Part shown: one piece after another, positions 5,979 to 8,459 of the stretch
Layout of the letters: the number at the start of each line of letters is the position of its first letter
Position numbering within the stretch: position 1 is the stretch's first letter
Source of the DNA: UM-FILTER-42-9 sp038063775
Lineage (GTDB): Bacteria > Patescibacteriota > Minisyncoccia > Moranbacterales > UBA2206
Assembly (NCBI GenBank): GCA_038063775.1
Contig: JBBTUK010000029.1
Span: 1-8,459 of the forward strand
DNA length: 8,459 nucleotides
Direction of reading: 5' to 3'
Made by a program: the position numbers and the translations under genes
Notes under the pieces: generated by a model
Seen by the model: only the letters and a program-made list of their open reading frames with translations
Databases searched by the model: none
What the model was told of the DNA's origin: nothing

Positions 5979-6007
5979 ATTATGCTCTTTTTTTATCCTT
6001 TTGTCAA
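5979..6007 (-). promoter_or_regulatory. Sigma-70-type promoter of the phosphatidyltransferase
   Basis: On the minus strand a perfect TTGACA (6007-6002) is followed after exactly 17 bases by CATAAT (5984-5979), five of six matches to the -10 consensus. Transcription would start near 5972, leaving a leader of about 35 bases before ATG 5937. Confidence 0.8.
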
Positions 6008-6049
6008 TTAAAATTATATACCTGCATAACAAATTTTATTAAAATTACT

Positions 6050-6181
6050 CCGCCCATTGCGAAGCGTGGTGGTGCAAATTGAGCTTAGCCGAGCGTTAAA
6101 AAAACTCCGCACGATTTCGCGGAGCGTTTGAGGAGTTTTAGCGAGCAGAGCGATAATTTGCCGACACGCGAGCCCGGGCGG
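6050..6181. other. Nested inverted-repeat element, candidate structured RNA or miniature mobile element
   Basis: Four complementary blocks are nested symmetrically: CCGCCC (6050-6055)/GGGCGG (6176-6181), GCGTG (6064-6068)/CACGC (6165-6169), GCAAATT (6074-6080)/AATTTGC (6155-6161) and AAAACTCC (6101-6108)/GGAGTTTT (6132-6139), 26 pairs in all. The element is GC-richer than the AT-rich DNA to its left. It lies between the DsbA-gene terminator and the phosphatidyltransferase promoter, so no neighbouring gene explains it. A 66-codon frame crosses it on the minus strand but lacks signs of coding. Whether it is an RNA gene, a repeat family or a decayed mobile element cannot be told from one copy. 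Confidence 0.5.
6098..6124 (-). terminator. Terminator-like hairpin inside the nested element
   Basis: On the minus strand CTCCGC (6124-6119) pairs with GCGGAG (6110-6105) across an eight-base loop and is followed by seven T (6104-6098). This is a classic intrinsic terminator layout. It uses the same CTCC/GGAG bases as the inner arm of the nested element, so the two folds exclude each other. It could end a minus-strand small RNA. Confidence 0.5.
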
Positions 6182-6189
6182 CAGTTTCT

Positions 6190-6229
6190 TTCTTTCCGCT
6201 TTCTTTGCTGCCAAAGAAAGCGGAAAGAA
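6190..6229. repeat. Perfect 18-bp hairpin with a four-base loop
   Basis: TTCTTTCCGCTTTCTTTG (6190-6207) is followed by CTGC and its exact reverse complement (6212-6229). On the plus strand it is followed by A, and on the minus strand by a purine-rich run, so it is not a standard terminator in either direction. It abuts the nested element and the DsbA-gene terminator. An alternative pairing GGCAG (6180-6184)/CTGCC (6208-6212) would compete with it. Confidence 0.8.
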
Positions 6230-6230
6230 T

Positions 6231-6269
6231 AAAAAAAAATCCCCTCCGCCGGAAAGCAGAAGGGATTTT
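6231..6269 (-). terminator. Intrinsic terminator of the DsbA-like gene
   Basis: On the minus strand AAAATCCC (6269-6262) pairs with GGGATTTT (6243-6236), with possible extra pairs inside, and the T-run continues to 6231. It begins 12 bases after the TAA at 6284-6282. Confidence 0.85.
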
Positions 6270-6281
6270 GAAAAACGGAAG

Positions 6282-7334
6282 TTATTTAGCTAATTCACCA
6301 TCGATCATCTTTTTCAAGGTCGGATAATCAATCGCTCCAGTTTGGAACTGGCTGTTAACGAAAACGTCCGGGGTTCCTGAAATTCCAAAGTTTTGTCCTT
6401 CAGCGAGATCCGCTTCGACTTTGCTCTGGTATTTTTTGCTGTCGAGACATGTCCCGAACTGGCTCGTGCTCATGCCAAGTTGGGCGGCATAAGTCTTGAA
6501 ACTCTGGGTTCCCGTAGTCTTTCCCCATTCCGCCTGTTTTTCAAATAGTTTGTCGGCGTAAGGCAGGAATTTTCCCTGCTCCGAAGCGCATTCTGAAGCC
6601 AAGGCCGCCGGCAACGCCTGCGGATGGATATTGCTCAGCGGAAATTGCTTGAAAGAAAATAATACCTTGTCTCCATATTCGCTAAGCGCTTGTTTGATCG
6701 TCGGATGAAAAGCTTTGCAAAATGGGCACTGAAAATCCGAAAATACGATCATTTTTACCTTAGCATCAACGGATCCGATCTTTATGTCTGAATCAGAAAT
6801 CTTCGGCAACTCCAAGTATTTCCCGACCGGCAATCCGACTTGGGCGGTATTCAGAACATACTGGTCATTTTTCTTTTCAAAGATCGCCGCGGCTTGCTGG
6901 TAGAAATCAGTCTTGTCAACATCCTTCGCGAAAACAAAAGCAGGAAGGGATTTTATACCAAAATCCGCTATCATCTTCTGCCCCTCTTCCGAATTCTGGT
7001 CGACTTTTTGCGTCAAAAGCGTAGGCAAAATTCTTTTGAGCCCCAAAAGAGCCTCATCAGGCTTACAGGCTTCGCAACTGTCGTCATTTATGACTTTCAC
7101 GTTGATTATCGGGTCAGTGTAAGAAACCCAGGTCTTGCCCCCGGACTGGAAAACATCCGTTCCGGGCAGGCGACCGAATGAAAATCCTCCGCCTTTAATC
7201 AGCTGGGCTACATCGACAAAAAGGCTTCCAACAAACAGTCCTCCCAAAAGGATTGCCAGCGAAATTAAATTTTTTATCTTCTTGTCTTTGGAAGATTCCT
7301 CAGTAGTTACTTCTGTTTTCGTTTCTTCTTGCAT
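6282..7334 (-). CDS. Membrane-anchored DsbA-like protein with two thioredoxin-fold domains
   Basis: 350 residues, about twice a single DsbA. An acidic N-tail (1-16) and lysines are followed by one transmembrane segment (about 22-44), placing the rest outside the membrane. The first domain (about 75-165) has CEAC (Cys87/Cys90) and a cis-Pro site at SLP131. The second domain (about 180-350) is DsbA/BdbD-like, with active site CPFC (Cys203/Cys206), a helical insert containing Cys249 (SECASEQGKF) and Cys296 (GTCLD), and cis-Pro322 in SGTPDVF. Family role: forming or reshuffling disulfides in exported proteins. The extra CxxC domain could pass electrons to or from the DsbA domain, but this is inference, as no VKOR or DsbB partner is visible. 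The ATG is preceded by CTACTACTGGGT, not a Shine-Dalgarno. It lies 80 bases after a small membrane-protein gene on the same strand and has its own terminator. Confidence 0.9.
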   Translation of the reverse strand: MQEETKTEVTTEESSKDKKIKNLISLAILLGGLFVGSLFVDVAQLIKGGGFSFGRLPGTDVFQSGGKTWVSYTDPIINVKVINDDSCEACKPDEALLGLKRILPTLLTQKVDQNSEEGQKMIADFGIKSLPAFVFAKDVDKTDFYQQAAAIFEKKNDQYVLNTAQVGLPVGKYLELPKISDSDIKIGSVDAKVKMIVFSDFQCPFCKAFHPTIKQALSEYGDKVLFSFKQFPLSNIHPQALPAALASECASEQGKFLPYADKLFEKQAEWGKTTGTQSFKTYAAQLGMSTSQFGTCLDSKKYQSKVEADLAEGQNFGISGTPDVFVNSQFQTGAIDYPTLKKMIDGELAK

Positions 7335-7346
7335 ACCCAGTAGTAG
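7335..7346 (-). promoter_or_regulatory. CTACTAC motif before the DsbA-like start
   Basis: The minus strand reads TTCTACTACTGGGT directly before ATG. The porB upstream sequence reads TTCTACTACGAGG before ATG, so nine bases are identical and the distance to the start is nearly the same. Confidence 0.45.
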
Positions 7347-7414
7347 AATTTCGACAATTTATTTTTATGAAAATTATCGAGACTCTATTAAGTTAGTTTA
7401 TTATTTCAAAAAAA

Positions 7415-7699
7415 TTATTGCGGCGGAGCTTCATCGGGAACCTGATTTTGCGCTTGGGCCTGATCATCTAATCTTTTTTGCATTTCCGCAAAGCTATAGC
7501 CTTGCTTTCCGTAGAAAGTCGAGTCAGCAACATTTATCCGCTTGGCAACTTCCGTCTTTATGGCAATTCCAAAAAGGAAACCGATGATAAGGATGATCAC
7601 CATTTCGCTCGAAATTTTCCTTTTTTTGTCTTCACCTGATTCCTCTGGTAAGTTTGCGGCTTCCGTTTCCGCTTCTTGAACTTTATTTTCTTCGGCCAT
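7415..7699 (-). CDS. Small single-pass membrane protein of unknown function
   Basis: 94 residues from ATG 7699. The frame is open to 7765, but the upstream 22 residues (MRKLWLFSGRVNIGK...) lie over a possible promoter and look non-coding, so the shorter start is preferred. Layout: an acidic tail (1-25), KKRK (26-28), a transmembrane helix about 32-48, then a polar tail ending in a Gln/Pro-rich stretch. I do not recognise the family. The acidic tail, lysines and single helix mirror the N-terminus of the DsbA-like protein encoded 80 bases downstream, so it may be a membrane partner, and the pair is probably co-transcribed. No cysteine is present, so it is not itself a redox protein. Confidence 0.65.
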   Translation of the reverse strand: MAEENKVQEAETEAANLPEESGEDKKRKISSEMVIILIIGFLFGIAIKTEVAKRINVADSTFYGKQGYSFAEMQKRLDDQAQAQNQVPDEAPPQ

Positions 7700-7727
7700 A
7701 TTAGTTCTTGAAAAAATTAACTTACCT

Positions 7728-7756
7728 ATATTAACACGACCTGAAAAAAGCCACAA
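7728..7756 (-). promoter_or_regulatory. Possible promoter of the small membrane protein and DsbA-like genes
   Basis: On the minus strand TTGTGG (7756-7751) and TAATAT (7733-7728) are spaced by 17 bases, each with four of six consensus matches. It is weak evidence in AT-rich DNA, but it sits correctly about 30 bases before ATG 7699. Read-through from the permease gene, which has no terminator, is the alternative. Confidence 0.3.
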
Positions 7757-7785
7757 CTTGCGCATTTTCCGATAATATTGTCTAA

Positions 7786-8427
7786 TTATTCCCGCCTTAA
7801 AGCCTCAATTGGAGTCAATTGCGAAGCTTTGCGGGCAGGATAATAGCCAAAAATTATACCGACGGCCACAGAAAACCCAGTAGCCAAAAGAAGTGATTGC
7901 CCGGTAATGACAAACTTCAGGCTGAATCCCAGTTGGGAGAAAACATAAGATAAGAGGAAAGAAAAAAGAAATCCCAGAATGATACCAACTATGCCTCCGG
8001 CAAATGTGATGAAAATCGCTTCAAAAAGAAATTGCTTGAGGATATCGGCGGCTTTCGCTCCGACCGCTTTTCGGAGGCCGATTTCAAAAGTCCGTTCGAT
8101 AACAGCGACATACATGACATTCATAATTCCCACTCCTCCCACTACCAGGGAGATCGAGGTGAGCGCCAGCAGCAAAATATTAATCGTTCCGAAAACTTTT
8201 TTGATCGTATCCTGAACTTCTTTGATTGAGCTTACTAGAAAATCTTCTTTGTTTGGATTAGTTATGTTGTGCTGGCGGCGCATGGCGTCAATTATGTCCG
8301 CTACTGTAACATCCAGCAATTTATCGTCTTTGACCTTGACGGTAATAGAATGAAGGTAGTCTATCCCGAGTATTTTTGTTTGCAGGGTTTTTATCGGCAG
8401 ATAAGCTATCTCGTCGATATTCACAAC
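7786..8427 (-). CDS. MacB/FtsX-type ABC transporter permease, C-terminal part, 5' end broken or outside window
   Basis: About 213 residues are visible. The N-terminal piece IDEIAYLPIKTLQ...LGIDYLHSITVKV matches the end of the MacB periplasmic/extracytoplasmic domain (the DDxxxIPLxTAQ region). A FtsX permease domain follows: a first helix (about 79-108), the coupling segment ERTFEIGLRKAVGA (110-123), then helices about 130-160 and 175-194, ending with YYPARKASQLTPIEALR. Such permeases pair with a MacB ATPase and move peptides, lipoproteins or drugs, or work mechanically on the envelope. The first half (N-terminal helix and most of the extracytoplasmic domain) is absent. A TAG codon (8430-8428) interrupts the frame just upstream, while the same frame beyond it reads GVVENRGVV, which suits this domain. 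So this is either a nonsense-broken gene or a sequence error near the scaffold end. GTG at 8424 is unlikely to be a real start. Confidence 0.85.
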   Translation of the reverse strand, partial: VVNIDEIAYLPIKTLQTKILGIDYLHSITVKVKDDKLLDVTVADIIDAMRRQHNITNPNKEDFLVSSIKEVQDTIKKVFGTINILLLALTSISLVVGGVGIMNVMYVAVIERTFEIGLRKAVGAKAADILKQFLFEAIFITFAGGIVGIILGFLFSFLLSYVFSQLGFSLKFVITGQSLLLATGFSVAVGIIFGYYPARKASQLTPIEALRRE

Positions 8428-8459
8428 CTACACCACCCCCCTGTTTTCCACAACCCCGA

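Noticed and set aside
6001..6036. A plus-strand promoter (TTGTCA at 6001-6006) facing the nested element
   Set aside because: The best -10 at suitable spacing is CATAAC at 18 bases, a weak match, and the TTGTCA is the reverse side of the strong minus-strand TTGACA.
6014..6214. A 66-codon minus-strand open frame
   Set aside because: It starts with TTG in a hairpin, has no ribosome binding site, runs through the nested inverted repeats and resembles no family I know. The open frame is better explained by the structured element.
8428..8430. Reassigned TAG codon in this organism
   Set aside because: All other genes read through cleanly with the standard code and end in TAA. One TAG in low-complexity sequence near the window end is better explained by mutation or error.
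1..8459. CRISPR array, prophage or transposase
   Set aside because: No spaced direct repeats of CRISPR size and no integrase, transposase or phage genes are present; the repeats seen are short heptamers and hairpins.

Overview
The window looks like a scaffold from an uncultivated, probably anaerobic bacterium, most likely of the Candidate Phyla Radiation (Patescibacteria, Parcubacteria-like). This placement is an inference. It rests on compact minus-strand gene clusters, weak or absent Shine-Dalgarno sequences at most starts, TAA as every visible stop codon, abundant small GC-rich hairpins in an AT-rich intergenic background, and a gene set typical of such genomes: a LCAT-like secreted lipase, a membrane-anchored DsbA-like protein and a MacB-like permease. 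All protein genes lie on the minus strand; the only plus-strand gene is a tRNA. A run of exactly 100 N (1214-1313) marks a scaffold join, so sequence on its two sides may not be contiguous as drawn.

Layout, left to right. 1-1197 is the N-terminal 399 residues of a secreted protein with a signal peptide, a probable beta-helix region and the start of a lipase domain. 1314-1795 is a 'reverse' rubrerythrin cut by the gap. A short AT-rich divergent region with a plausible promoter leads to a plus-strand tRNA-Thr(CGU), followed by hairpins and tRNA-like fragments. 2095-5108 is a complete four-subunit 2-oxoacid (probably pyruvate):ferredoxin oxidoreductase operon, transcribed porG-porD-porA-porB. 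It has a leader of about 110 nt that can fold over its own GTG start. 5275-5937 is a CDP-alcohol phosphatidyltransferase with its own good promoter and terminator. 6050-6229 is an unexplained, highly self-complementary intergenic element. 6282-7334 is a membrane-anchored protein with two thioredoxin folds (DsbA-like), preceded by a small single-pass membrane protein (7415-7699) and the C-terminal part of a MacB/FtsX-type permease (7786-8427).

How the parts fit: the Por complex decarboxylates a 2-oxoacid to an acyl-CoA and reduced ferredoxin and is oxygen sensitive. Rubrerythrin would protect an anaerobe from peroxide, although its link to por here is only proximity across a tRNA. The lipase, DsbA-like, small membrane and MacB-like proteins are all envelope or exported functions, and the phosphatidyltransferase makes or modifies phospholipid.

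The observations most worth following are the foldable porG leader (5106-5236), the nested inverted-repeat element at 6050-6229, a shared CTACTAC sequence just before three start codons, and an ATACNNN heptamer repeat found both inside porA and across the porB stop codon. These are structural observations from sequence; no function is demonstrated.
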